Shown here: piece after piece, positions 40,701 to 50,239 of the stretch
Numbering within the stretch: position 1 is the stretch's first letter
How the letters are laid out: each line of letters begins with the position of its first letter
Assembly (NCBI GenBank): GCA_008508345.1
Contig: QNGE01003326.1
Location: forward strand, 19,328-83,327
Length of the DNA: 64,000 nt
Source of the DNA: Paragonimus westermani
Lineage: Eukaryota > Platyhelminthes > Trematoda > Plagiorchiida > Troglotrematidae
Direction: 5' to 3'
Notes under the pieces: generated by a model
Databases searched by the model: none
Seen by the model: only the letters and a program-made list of their open reading frames with translations
Told to the model about the DNA's origin: nothing
Position numbers and translations under genes: made by a program

Positions 40701-40956
40701 TCTGCCTTTCCATACCTTTTCACAGGTCTTTGTTGCCAACCCGAAGAAACCACAATCCGTACACATGATTCTATTTCGGAACCAAGAGAAGTTAATTTCT
40801 TTTTTGTCTAATTTCCAAACCGAGCGTACCGATGACGGTCAGTTCAGTCACGAGAAGGACTATTTGATCAAACAGATTCGCGAACTTAAAGCCCTGCCCA
40901 ACTCCTCCTCTAATCCACAACTTGCTCAACTCGCTTCTTCCGCCCGTTCCCTTTAA
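13716..40956 (+). CDS. CAB39: MO25/CAB39 scaffold protein, six-exon gene
   Basis: The coding sequence joins 13716-13781, 13832-14086, 14132-14287, 18624-18881, 31214-31357 and 40726-40956, giving 369 residues plus TAA. Every junction has GT and AG ends and every intron is phase 0. The product aligns along its whole length with MO25 (Pfam Mo25 family, helical ARM/HEAT-like repeats). In animals MO25 binds STRAD and activates LKB1 and STE20/MST-type kinases in the cytoplasm. Telltale segments are [15 protein letters not shown] at the N-terminus, [19 protein letters not shown] around residues 192-210, [20 protein letters not shown] across the exon 4/5 junction, and [17 protein letters not shown] near the C-terminus. 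It is longer than the human protein (341 residues) because of extra residues in exon 2 and a Ser/Asn/Ala-rich tail. The family is certain; the function is inferred from orthology. No promoter, 5' UTR exon or poly(A) signal could be fixed. Confidence 0.95.
13832..14086 (+). CDS. CAB39: MO25 coding exon 2 (residues 23-107)
   Basis: This exon has 85 codons and ends in ..TIEFE before donor GTCTGA. It covers the first helical repeats. Compared with vertebrate MO25 it has roughly 15-20 additional charged residues in the middle, including [16 protein letters not shown], before the conserved segment ending [11 protein letters not shown]. The next intron (14087-14131) is 45 bp. Confidence 0.92.
14132..14287 (+). 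CDS. CAB39: MO25 coding exon 3 (residues 108-159)
   Basis: This exon has 52 codons after acceptor TTTAG and ends in GCG before GTAGGT. It carries [19 protein letters not shown], matching the family segment that ends in RRQ(I/V)G, and [20 protein letters not shown], matching the conserved helix around LLKGYE in vertebrates. Confidence 0.93.
14930..15060 (-). repeat. tRNA-derived SINE relic (in MO25 intron 3)
   Basis: On the minus strand a perfect pol III B-box GGTTCGAATCC (14984-14994) lies about 20 nt after an A-box-like segment TCGTGTGGTATTCGCTAGG (15014-15032). The spacing is compatible with a tRNA-related head. No cloverleaf acceptor stem closes, so it is not a tRNA gene. Confidence 0.45.
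17340..17490 (+). pseudogene. Retroelement integrase scrap
   Basis: One reading frame gives [16 protein letters not shown] with IKAQPYA after it. This corresponds to the C-terminal part of the integrase catalytic core, where a P-x(3)-NG-x-AER segment contains the third catalytic acid. It is short and flanked by stops, so it could be Ty3/gypsy or BEL. Confidence 0.4.
18624..18881 (+). CDS. CAB39: MO25 coding exon 4 (residues 160-245)
   Basis: This exon has 86 codons between acceptor CCCCAG and donor GTGAGT. It encodes the best conserved part of the protein, including [33 protein letters not shown] and [11 protein letters not shown]. Intron 3 before it is 4.3 kb and intron 4 after it is 12.3 kb. 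An ORF continuing beyond 18881 simply runs into the intron. Confidence 0.95.
20160..22620 (+). mobile_element. RTE-clade LINE, + strand copy (endonuclease and RT)
   Basis: The endonuclease is around 20160-20560, with [16 protein letters not shown] and [10 protein letters not shown] near 20236, and a frameshifted DH-type segment near 20525. RT starts near 21235 with [33 protein letters not shown] and [13 protein letters not shown], continues with [14 protein letters not shown], and has an intact YADD at 21711-21722. The thumb/C-terminal region follows with [20 protein letters not shown], then [11 protein letters not shown] and [17 protein letters not shown], ending at about 22520. Several frameshifts and stops make it non-coding today. 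The 5' end is not clear; 19.2-20.16 kb may include more of it. Confidence 0.85.
22980..24650 (-). mobile_element. RTE-clade LINE, minus-strand copy with internal deletion
   Basis: The 5' region is at 24640-24490. The ORF start is at 24150-23980, with [20 protein letters not shown] and [20 protein letters not shown]. The endonuclease N-half follows down to about 23640, with [20 protein letters not shown]. Linker sequence is at 23560-23040. The copy then jumps to a late RT strand ([15 protein letters not shown]) at 23040-22985, so most of RT is missing. It meets the + strand copy tail to tail. Confidence 0.8.
31214..31357 (+). CDS. CAB39: MO25 coding exon 5 (residues 246-293)
   Basis: This exon has 48 codons between acceptor CTTTGTAG and donor GTAGGT. 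It encodes [20 protein letters not shown] and ends [10 protein letters not shown], colinear and equal in length with the corresponding 48 residues of vertebrate MO25. It is too short to stand out as an ORF and was found by searching for the family segment missing between exons 4 and 6. Confidence 0.93.
33890..34645 (+). pseudogene. Non-LTR reverse transcriptase C-terminal remnant
   Basis: The + strand reads [52 protein letters not shown], then after a frameshift [40 protein letters not shown] and [13 protein letters not shown]. This order (thumb strand, LLY, internal W, LRW-x-H, GGQ-x-LR) is the C-terminal end of an RTE-X-like family, different in sequence from the other RTE copies here. In-frame stops and a shift near 34240 show it is dead. 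The minus-strand ORF at 33758-34006 is its shadow. Confidence 0.7.
37425..38220 (+). mobile_element. RTE-clade LINE, N-terminal and endonuclease piece
   Basis: The + strand reads [20 protein letters not shown] at about 37450, [17 protein letters not shown], then [20 protein letters not shown] and [18 protein letters not shown], with [10 protein letters not shown] and SDHA after a stop. These are the endonuclease strands in native order. The piece is cut at the 5' end (the 5' region seen at 24.6 kb is absent) and decays after about 38220. From 37787 it enters the block duplicated at 2034-3536. Confidence 0.8.
37787..39289. repeat. 1503-bp block duplicated in inverted form at 2034-3536
   Basis: This copy has no N at its edges and runs smoothly into flanking sequence on both sides, so it is the more trustworthy location. 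The part after about 38300 is not RTE coding and is unassigned. Confidence 0.9.
40726..40956 (+). CDS. CAB39: MO25 terminal coding exon 6 (residues 294-369)
   Basis: This exon follows acceptor TTTTCACAG and encodes 76 residues plus TAA. It starts [20 protein letters not shown] and contains [20 protein letters not shown], the C-terminal MO25 signature. It ends in a lineage-specific tail rich in Ser, Asn, Gln and Ala (from about LPNSSSNPQ) that is longer than in vertebrate orthologues. No AATAAA was found close downstream. Confidence 0.94.
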   Translation, partial: VFVANPKKPQSVHMILFRNQEKLISFLSNFQTERTDDGQFSHEKDYLIKQIRELKALPNSSSNPQLAQLASSARSL

Positions 40957-41114
40957 CCTTGATCCTAGATGGCCTAGTCAGAATTTGTCCTGTTACAGAA
41001 TCCCTCATCATTCTCGTACATTACTCGTCCACACTGCATCATCATTTCCTCGGCCGCTGGAACAGGTCATTGTTGTCCTGGGTTGATGCTTTTCTTAATC
41101 GCGGACATTCATGT

Positions 41115-41132
41115 ACACACACACACACACAC
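41115..41132. repeat. (AC)9 microsatellite
   Basis: Nine AC units lie just downstream of the MO25 stop codon. It is a simple repeat only. Confidence 0.95.
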
Positions 41133-41437
41133 GATGGTAGTGCCATCAACATTCGGCGTTTCGTTTACGTTCTGTTTCATTTCGTTGATGGGATTCACAT
41201 TAGGTTTAGTTTGATTCACCGTGCCTCAATCTGATTGACAGACAAACTGCAAATACGTGAATATGTGTTTGTGTGTATGTGCTTGTGTGAACGTGCTTGT
41301 CCACTGCGTCTGCAGCTTCCTAGCTGTTGCTTTTCCTTCGATTTCGCCAGATTTTTCATCAATTGTTTCCAACATTTTCGTTTAGTCCGAGTTCGTTCAC
41401 CGTTTTGTGTACATATCCTTCTGTTTACATTCTTCAG

Positions 41438-41494
41438 TGCCTCATCGACGACTGTGATGAAGCAATCGAACAAGCTAGCCAACTAATGATTAAG
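41438..41494 (+). CDS. Candidate coding exon, unknown product
   Basis: Between acceptor TTCTTCAG and a donor beginning GTTGTT lie 19 open codons, CLIDDCDEAIEQASQLMIK, with codon use like the MO25 exons. I do not recognise the family. It could be the start of a gene downstream of MO25 on the same strand. The phase does not fit the next candidate directly. An alternative donor inside it, after GACT at about 41455, would fit. Confidence 0.3.
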
Positions 41495-41597
41495 GTTGTT
41501 TTGTCGACAGTTTATTGCATCCTGTCCCTGTTTCCGTTACGAGTTTCCTTACGTCAACCTCCACTTTCAATTATCAGTCACCTGACCTCGGTTGCAG

Positions 41598-41700
41598 GTC
41601 GTTTGTTTGATCTTGGAACACTTGACCCTCTGGAGCTGTTGTGTTTCTTTCGACAGTTTGTGTCCAGTACCAAGACCATTCTGAACCGTAACCCTGATGC
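41598..41700 (+). CDS. Candidate coding exon, unknown product
   Basis: This segment follows acceptor GGTTGCAG and ends at a donor GTCAGT. The open frame reads RLFDLGTLDPLELLCFFRQF and then VSSTKTILNRNPDA. It enters and leaves with two bases of a split codon. The amphipathic, protein-like composition contrasts with the surrounding T-rich sequence. The family is not recognised. It may belong with 41438-41494, but phases do not connect without another exon or the alternative donor. Confidence 0.32.
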
Positions 41701-41742
41701 GTCAGTGTTCTTCCTCATCCCAATCATTTTACGCTCAGTGTA

Positions 41743-43384
41743 ACTTGCTCTGGTGTTTTTCCGAAGAAACTTTGAGTTCCATCGTATCGCCAAAGCTTTG
41801 TACTGGTTCTTAATGTGTCGACTTCTGTTGCACTTTTCGAAATACACGCGCGCTGTCCTATTGGATAAAATGATGGCTTTTTTTGTGTCTTAACGCACTT
41901 GTTTCGATCGTCACCGGTTGCAGTGAGCATCAGCGCTGTGTAATTGCTTGTTAATTGAACATGAACTCGTAATCGTCATCCGCGAAATTTTCGCCGCTTT
42001 TCTTGACGAATATTTGGGTGGCAGTCTTGACAGGAATTTTGATTGCGAATGGTATGTCTGTAGGAGGGATAAGTGATAGAAGTATTGAATTCTAGCCTAA
42101 TATTGGGTTAGTGACATCAACCGTGGGAAAGACTAAATGTGAACTGTCGCTTACTGGGTAACAGATGAATTCGCATTGATTAAAGTGTGTGCAAATGTCT
42201 TGTCAACGTGAAAATATTCGAGTAGACACGAACATAATGACCTTGAAGACTGAAGTAATGAATGAGGCGCGCCGGTGGTTTCTCTCACATACACACCTAA
42301 TCCACCAGAATTACCGACAGACCTGCACTTTACCCGCTTTAAGACGTCTTGATATCGCTGTTGTGTCCCGGTATCACTTTTCCATTGCTGTGATCTAATT
42401 GATGATTACCCAATTTGTATTGTTCCGTATCTTCAGGGCGGGCCACACCAGGTTGATCCTGAGAGGCAGACAATGAAACGACACTCTAATTCCGAAATTG
42501 TGCTGGAGGGCGGAGCCAACAAGTGTTCTGACCGAGTCAAACCAGTATTTTCCGGTGGGTCGTGTTAGCTGGGACACCCCTCGACGATATGGGTGAGGGA
42601 TGTGACTTAAACAGCGTGTAATCTTCACGTTGGCGGTCACAGTCGTGCCTCTATATTGTACGGTGAAAGTTAGCTGACCCAGTGTGGTCAAGACGCCTGC
42701 TTACGTGCAGTTTCGTGGTTCCAGTGTGGCGAGCAATTTCTGATGCATGGCTTGTTGGAAGTTTCCTCTTATTCGAATACTGTCCTATTCATGACGATAA
42801 CTTAGGGCTGTTGAACTATCTGCTTTGGTGCGTGTATGACGAAAGCAACAATTTGTCTGTGAAGTTGTTCATTGCATGGAATATCGTACAGGTTCCTATG
42901 TTAACACATAGGAACGAACGTGTACACTCATTCACTCGGCTGATATGTATTCACACATTGGGCACCAGTACATTGTCATTCGCCCTGGTGGCAATTTCCC
43001 CATCATGGTGCATACGCACTTTCAATAGTCGCTTCTGGTCCATCGTCTTTCTGACATTGTGACCTGCCCTTTAGTTCCCGAATGTACACACTATACTATT
43101 CACAAACGAAGCTGCCTGTTATACAATGTCAGCCACATGTGTACTCCTAATGTATAAACCTTTGTTTGTTCGCCCCTGGCGCTTCCTAGTTACGTGAAAG
43201 GTGCATTAGTTGTTTCTGTTGATATGAACTTGCTTTCCAATTTCTAGTTGGGTTTTGAACTCTTCGTCATCTGCGAAGTTCACACACATCCCTCGCCTGC
43301 AAAACAGCTGTCTTGGATCTGCCGTAGCCTTCTGGCCACTCGATGAATGTAATAAGTCACCGTTTCACATTACTTTGGATGGTT
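41743..43384. other. Unassigned stretch
   Basis: ORFs at 42395-42691 (minus) and 42682-43062 (+) have no motif I can name. Confidence 0.35.
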
Positions 43385-43483
43385 AGGGTTATTTAACTCG
43401 ATCCGTATGACTTGATTGGTGTCTGCTGCGTCCAAGTTACTCACTGGCCTCATTTTACGTCGGCTCACTAAACCCAGAGAAAG
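43385..43483 (+). pseudogene. Short RTE reverse-transcriptase entry fragment cut at an N
   Basis: The interval 43431-43483 closely resembles 21236-21288 in the + strand RTE copy (LTGLILRRLTKPRE in the same phase), with weaker similarity just upstream. The match ends exactly at the N at 43484. Confidence 0.55.
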
Positions 43484-44268
43484 NCTCCTGAAACGCAACG
43501 CTTTGCTGACTCATCAGCAGTAAACTTCGTGCAGATGACTCACGAAATCTTAACCGAAGCAGATATTTGCGTGATAGGTGATCTCTTGTGGTGGACGCAG
43601 TCAGTTTGGTGGGTTCGGCTGTTTCCACGTTTCTTGGAAGACGTATGGGTGACTGGCAAATTCCACTACACTCTTTGTTGTTGAGTGTGGTCTATTTTCC
43701 GAGATGAGTGGCCACTTCCCTTAGGTAAATGTTGGATCCTGACCAGTCAAGCATTGATTACAATCTTTAGGTACGTTTTCTGTGCTGAAAATCTACTCGA
43801 TTCATCGCTTATCCAAACCCCGACAAAATAGAAGATCCGACAAACGGCCAATCCAAATGTCGCGTTACAAATACAACATCAGGATTGGACGAACGGTTTC
43901 AGTGTTGTGCCCTGCGTTATTCGCCAATTTGTTTGTTCCGTATTGTACCAATTAACACAGGTTGTGACTTTGCATGTGCTAATACGATCAGCCAATGACA
44001 GATGGTGATTTCTTTAGTTCTGTTGTACATCCATAAATTCGGCGTCCCCAACTCATGAATAACAATTGCTTACTGCTACCAGTACCAGGTCTTATCCTTA
44101 TTACTTGCGTGGGAGGTTTCAATTCACGTACGATTCCTAGGGCTATTCGAAGTGCCTTATTCAGAGTATCACATTTTCATTCATATCTCTGCGGGAACAC
44201 TTAATTTGGATCTGTTAGTGGATGTTAGTTTGCCAGCCATCTTTGCACAATTCCCTTGCCCTGTTTAG

Positions 44269-44456
44269 GTGCACGCATGTTCGATTTGCTTCATAATATC
44301 ACACCTGACTTACCTAGCCTAGAAATGGATGATTGGACGGCTGCGACTTCCAAATCGCTCAATCAGTCGGTATCGCATTCCGGATTTTGTGATCGGATCA
44401 CCGATTGGCACTCCCATAATAATTGGCTCAGGAAGTCCGGATGTTTTTGCCGTTAG
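44269..44456 (+). CDS. Candidate terminal coding exon, unknown product
   Basis: After a CCCTGTTTAG acceptor an open frame runs 61 codons to TAG: ARMFDLLHNITPDLPSLEMD, then DWTAATSKSLNQSVSHSG and DRITDWHSHNNWLRKSG, ending CFCR. It begins with two bases of a split codon. The sequence is polar and protein-like, but I cannot name a family. It may belong to the same gene as 41438-41700; the junction phases do not prove this. Confidence 0.3.
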
Positions 44457-44459
44457 CAT

Positions 44460-47400
44460 TTGGTGTCCGATGTTTACAGTTATTCACAGGTAGCACTCAT
44501 GGATGAATCTGCGACGGTAGACTTTTTGTTTGTATGCAGTTTGTGTTGTTTGTTTACAAGGTAAGCAAGGCATGACTAAACTACGGTAGAGCTACCTTAG
44601 CCGTTTGCCTTGATAACACGACGCCCGTTCAAGCTGTAGCTTCAGTCCAATTGAGATGTGTTTGTATCATTGAGGTGTGGATACAGAATGACATTTTTTG
44701 CAAGCCTGTTTTCTGACAATGATCTCTTATACGAGGAATAATCGAAAAACTCAATTTCAAATGGGATGACCACCACACTTCAAGTCGTTGATGGCGAATG
44801 CAGTTCACGGTGACCACTTCAAATATGGTATTCATGTTTCATTTTATATGAACTCTAATAGATGCCAGTGCGTTCAAACGCACAAGTGTCTACAAGCAGG
44901 TGTGACAACAAACGCTAATTCAATCTTCCTGCTTTGTGTAGAATAGCATTTGTACTCACATCTAATAGGGGAAATCCGTCGATTGTTGTGTAGTAGGTAG
45001 AGTAGCTCGACTGGCCGGTTGCATGGTCCGTTTTCTGAATGGCTGTTTTGTTATGTTATTGTGCAGTTTGCTTTCGAGTGCATAGTGTTCTTAGTTCTGT
45101 TCAATGTTAACACGTGAACTTTCAGTGGAGTAATTTTGTACCAGCTTTGCCGTCCGACGCGAAGTGAATATGTGTGCGTTTACAGGACGGAGCACAAGTG
45201 ACGAGCATTTGCGAATCGTTTCCGGACTCCGTTGATTTGTGATCTAACTTATTATGCTGCTTGTACCTAGAGAAGAGAATTCAGCCTTTTCAAAATTCAC
45301 TACCGTCTTTCTACTCAATTCGTGGTAATGATTTATTCACGCTGGAGTCGTTTGAATTGTGACACGGAATTTTGAAAAATCAGTTACTAAGTTGACAAAT
45401 TAGCAGGAAATTTAAAGTTTAATTGTTAAATGGATGAACTAGTTTTGTGGCTTAAAAACCAGGTAGAATACGACGTGGCTAAAGTCCTTTGCTTTGGTGT
45501 GGGGCAACAAACCGAAACCTATTGGTGACATTTGGTATACACCATCTAAAGGTCTGGAAACATCAGTTTCTCTTAGACACACAAGTGTTTCGCTAGAACG
45601 CGTTTACGTGTAGTCAAACGTTCTGGGACCAGTAGAGAGAAGTTCAGTGCAATACCAACCTCTGAACAAGAAGCCACGCAAAAGCAACTGGTTGGCAGTC
45701 TAGATAGTAAGGAGGAACGCAAAAATAAATATACGTTATCGGCACCTCCTGAAATATAGAGGGAGCATTTCAGTCGCTTACATAAAACGTCAGACGTCTA
45801 ACTTTAATTAACATGCAGAACATACATTAATACCGATCAAAATGAGGAGTAAGAATTCTATTTTACTAATTAACGTTAACACGATTGCTAAATGATTTTC
45901 AATGTAAGAAATTTGTGAGAACTGGTAACGCGATCTGTGAGTTGGTCGTCCTCAAACAATGAAAATAGTTCATCCTGGAATTTTCATCCGTACGTTAGGG
46001 GACACGTTGCTACATGGTAACGTACATTCGACAAATGCGTTAGTTTACGATCAGTTTACCCATGTAAACGTCACTACAGCGGAGACAAACTATCTAAATC
46101 AGGTGCGTTCACGACCGTACAGAACTGGCTTTGGCGGTTTTAACCAAACGAGAATACGCAGCTACATATATTAGGGCTAGAACACCGTTTAACACGCGCT
46201 TCAGATTGTTAGCCAACTGGTTGTCTGTGAATGCCAAAATTAGAAATGTTCCCTCTGAGTTGTCTGAATGGGTTCATTGTCCTTGTTCATTTTGTCATGG
46301 GACTAGGTTAGTTTATCAGGGTTAACTACTTGATGATGAGATTATTCTTTACGTACCTTGTTCTGTCTGAGTAGTTCTCATTCCTGAGACAGATTTGGTA
46401 GAAACCTTTAGTTCGTCAATGGCCTGATTACAGAATGTAGTTAATTGCCCCATTGTCTCTGAAACGGATAACCGTTCATCTAATGGTGAAGTAATTGTGG
46501 ATGTCAATGTGGTGTTCAACTGTCCGCGAGAAGTACAGTTTATGTGAAGTGAGGCCTCCCACTACTTTTCACTTGTCCATCGCCATAAGGTCAACCAAAA
46601 AATGTTGTAACCTTTGTTCATTTTGGATAGTGAATTACTTTGATTTATCATCTTTAAATGTATGAATATAACGTATACGGCTACTGTTTGTGGTCCACCC
46701 TGGACAAATTCACAGGATTTGTCTGTCACATTTCAATCTTGAAGTGAAATGTGCTGAATCGGGTGCTTCTGACAGATCACATTACTGCTCCGGACATCCC
46801 ATACCTATTTATAAGTTAGTATGTGTTCAAAATAATTTCATCCGACTGCACGCAGCAGAAGACTGATGGCGAAAGTTTCATGAATGGTTGTGACGTTATA
46901 CACCCGCATCTTCGTATGTAAACGTATGCTACAATCACCGTGTTCGCTTTTGAATTATTTCGCGTTAATTGGTTTTTGTTTAATTCACGCTTTGGCATAA
47001 AACCGTCGACTTTGGTCAAATTAATAAATCACACATTTTGCTCAATGATCAATCATCACGTTGTTAGACGTGTTTTATTGAGAGATTGGCTTAGAATTCG
47101 GGTAGAATACGTCACATCCTACCTCCTGAGGAAGGCCACCCGAGGTGGTTGAAACGTAGAGTATTACAACTTGCTCGTAACGTTGTGTTATTCCCACTCT
47201 GTTTATTAATGAGTAGGGCATTCACTTCTCGGATGTATCAGTTGTCAGTATGAGAGCGGACTAGTGACTTGTTGTTCTTGCTTTATCTTGGTTAGTTTCC
47301 AACTTACAAATTACGTGTTTTTCTGAACTACTTAAAAACACGAAACGAATTTTACGTCTTTTCTTGAATAAGTGAATAATACTTAAACCGGAAACATTCA

Positions 47401-50235
47401 TTAACCGTGAAAAAAAATCGAATTGATGAGCAGACGATGTTTGAAGATAACATTCTGGGTCAGAGTTTGCCAACGTTAAACTGAATAGCTTCTGTTTCTC
47501 TCTAAGCTGAGGTAAACATTTTCCACATGTTCCGCTGCGAAGAATCAAATATTTTCCTATCGATACCCTTCATTATTGCAGGAGCACATTTGTTGACCTT
47601 CTTTTACGAGGTCAGCTTTGCCCATTGTGGCATGATTCTCTTTTGATGTCCCACAGGTTGCCTGCCGAGTTCGGACCAGATATTCGTGTTAATCACTCCA
47701 ACCGTACAACATTCCTTTTTGTAAAACTACGTGTTAAATAGATGGAATCTATGTGCAGAAGAAGTATGTTGTTGGAAAGCACATTTCATTGTGTATCCGA
47801 GCCCAAAATGGTACGTTGCAAGCATGTTGATGTATAAAGTCGCCGTCTGCATTCGGCCAAACATTACTGACTCAGTTGGTCGTTCAAAAGACAATCCACC
47901 TCGAACGATCAAGGCGCCGCCGTTTTCGGAAACGAACTGTTCATCTTCCTTTTGTAAGCCTTTTCAGTGAACTAACCAACCAGTGGGACTTCCCAACATG
48001 AATATTTTCAACTTTAAATGGTATAACTATTACAACAGCCATCACAATTGACATATTTCGCTCATTTCAGTGGATGTTGTGTGTGTTTCGATAGTCGAGC
48101 GTATGCGTGCCAACGTGAATGCAACATGGAAAAATTAGTTATGGTATACTGCTGAATAGTTTTCGTATTTTTCCTATGAAAACTCGCTGATTCATTGTGT
48201 AGTTCAGTTCTTTTGAAGCAAAATAAGTTGTCCGTTTAGAGTGTTTCTTTTCTCCGATCTTCTGGTCGAGTACTGTGAACTGAACAACGTTGATAATGGG
48301 TTGATGATCGTTCCAAATTTGTTCGGACTCTCAGTATGCGTTCTCCTACTCATTCTGATATCGCTGTTATACTCTGAGGACTGCGTTTCATGTAATACAG
48401 TCTACATCACAATGAAATATCGCCCACTGACCTTGCATGTGTATTATGTGGTAAACCCTAGTCATCCACTCAGCAGAGTAGCAATTTCACCTAACACGAG
48501 AAGGAGAATCATCGACCCTCGGGATAGAATACAAAGATCACAAAATGTTTATCGACGACCTTAAAGCTAGCTCACTGACTGTGTTTCGTCCTATTGGTTC
48601 ACGATTACACTACAGTTTGTTTGTATTTACTTGTTTTCTGTGGTTTCGGATGGATGCTTATTTCTTCCACTGTTCGTATGTGTTCAGTAATAGGACGGAG
48701 TTGTTCGGAAATGCCAGTGTGTTGTCCATACACCTTCGAACCCCATACAACAACAGTGTTACATTGCGTGCATCAGGATGGATGTGTTGTATACGGAATT
48801 TATACACGTAAAATTACCAGCAGTGAACGATGGTCCATCTGTCTCAGGTAATACGTGTGCCAGATGTTGGAAATGAAAACTAACCCCACCGATTGTGTAC
48901 CTTCGGTTGTCTAAACACACAAGTGTTGAAGATAAAACAAACACAATTCGCCCATCCGAAGCAAACCATTCTAAGTGCAAACGATTTTCAATTGTAAACG
49001 AAGATCCTTCCCACGGTCCTCTCCTTCAGCTTTTTTGGTAGACTGGGCAGAAGGAGAACCACTTTGGCATGTTGATCGATGTATTTTGCTCGTATTCAAG
49101 GCATAGATCTTCGCTAATCATGCGCGGGTGTGATGATGTTAACAGTGTCATATAAAAGGCGTCCATTTTGGTTGTGCATGAAAAATGTACCTAAGAATGA
49201 GTTGGAAGTGATGGTCTAACCCGGATAACATATGTATTCACATAGTCCATCCGGTCAATTGCACTAGGTAGCTCAATGAAGATAAAAGAATACATACCTT
49301 GAATGTTACAAATCGTATTTCATTTGATCACAGTCATCATACTAGACGCCGGTTGGGTGAAAATCCGGTTTTCTACAGTCGCGTTCGGATTTCGATTGAA
49401 ACCTTATGGAATGTCAGATTTCAATCAAATCAATTGTTACACTAGACTTATCTGTGATGGATTCATTAGACACAGCAGAAACAGTGGAACTCTGGACGAA
49501 CCCATCCGTGTCATCACAACACAGTCGATCAACGTGACCACTGTGTACAGATAAATAATCGAAGAATCGTGCCACACTTTTGCTCAGGTTCGGCAACTAA
49601 TTCCACGTAAAATAAAACTAATCTAAACCGATCACAGTGGTCTTGCTTCCAATTTGGTTGGGCTTGCACCCGGTTATATTGTAAGTAGCGTTGCAGATAT
49701 TTGAGCTCCTCCCCAGTTTTTTGAACGTGTATACTTGTGATGTCTGTATGAATGGGGATCACTAAACGTAGAATGCCATTATTTGGAAACCAAATGGTTC
49801 AATGTCGACACGACCCGAGCAGCTAGGAACCAGCACACATGTTTATTTAGACCGAATTATAACAACAGATTCAGTTGTTCCGCTTTTGTACAACTTGTTA
49901 AAAGTTCGCAAAGGAAGTTATTTATAATTGTTGACCGTGGAAGTATGTAGATCTAACCACATGACAGTGCGCTACTGGACTGTCAGAACTTTTGCCCTTG
50001 TTGATTCCATGATAGAGACGAATATTATTAACCACCATAAATCTTCCTTAGATATGTCTACTTTGTTCTCTAATGTCTCATCACTAAAAATACTTTAACA
50101 TATATTTGATTGTATTGAAGGAACAAGCTTAAAGTTGTGTTTGAAACACATAGCTATTCATCGTTCATCCTACGTTCAAAGTTAACACAAGAGGCAATGA
50201 TGAGGTCTTTTCTTGGTCTATTCCGAGTGGATATT
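44460..50235. other. Unassigned stretch
   Basis: I see no recognisable gene or element over this AT-richer 5.8 kb. ORFs at 45959-46325, 47727-47970, 48241-48851 and 49303-49554 lack motifs. A short perfect hairpin lies at 47136-47148. Confidence 0.35.
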
Positions 50236-50239
50236 CTCA

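Larger units (their letters stand above)
31358..40725 (+). other. MO25 intron 5
   Basis: This 9.4-kb phase 0 intron runs from GTAGGT to TTTTCACAG. It holds the RT tail at 33.9-34.65 kb and the RTE endonuclease piece plus duplicated block at 37.4-39.3 kb. The stretches 31.4-33.9, 34.65-37.4 and 39.3-40.7 kb contain nothing I recognise. Confidence 0.85.

Noticed and set aside
41327..41743. Continuous 138-codon ORF
   Set aside because: It reads through likely introns; the hydrophobic, T-rich parts between the acceptor and donor sites do not look like protein, so only the candidate exons were kept.
42395..42691. Minus-strand ORF slightly like a retropepsin domain
   Set aside because: No catalytic D-S/T-G triad could be found in it or its frame neighbours.
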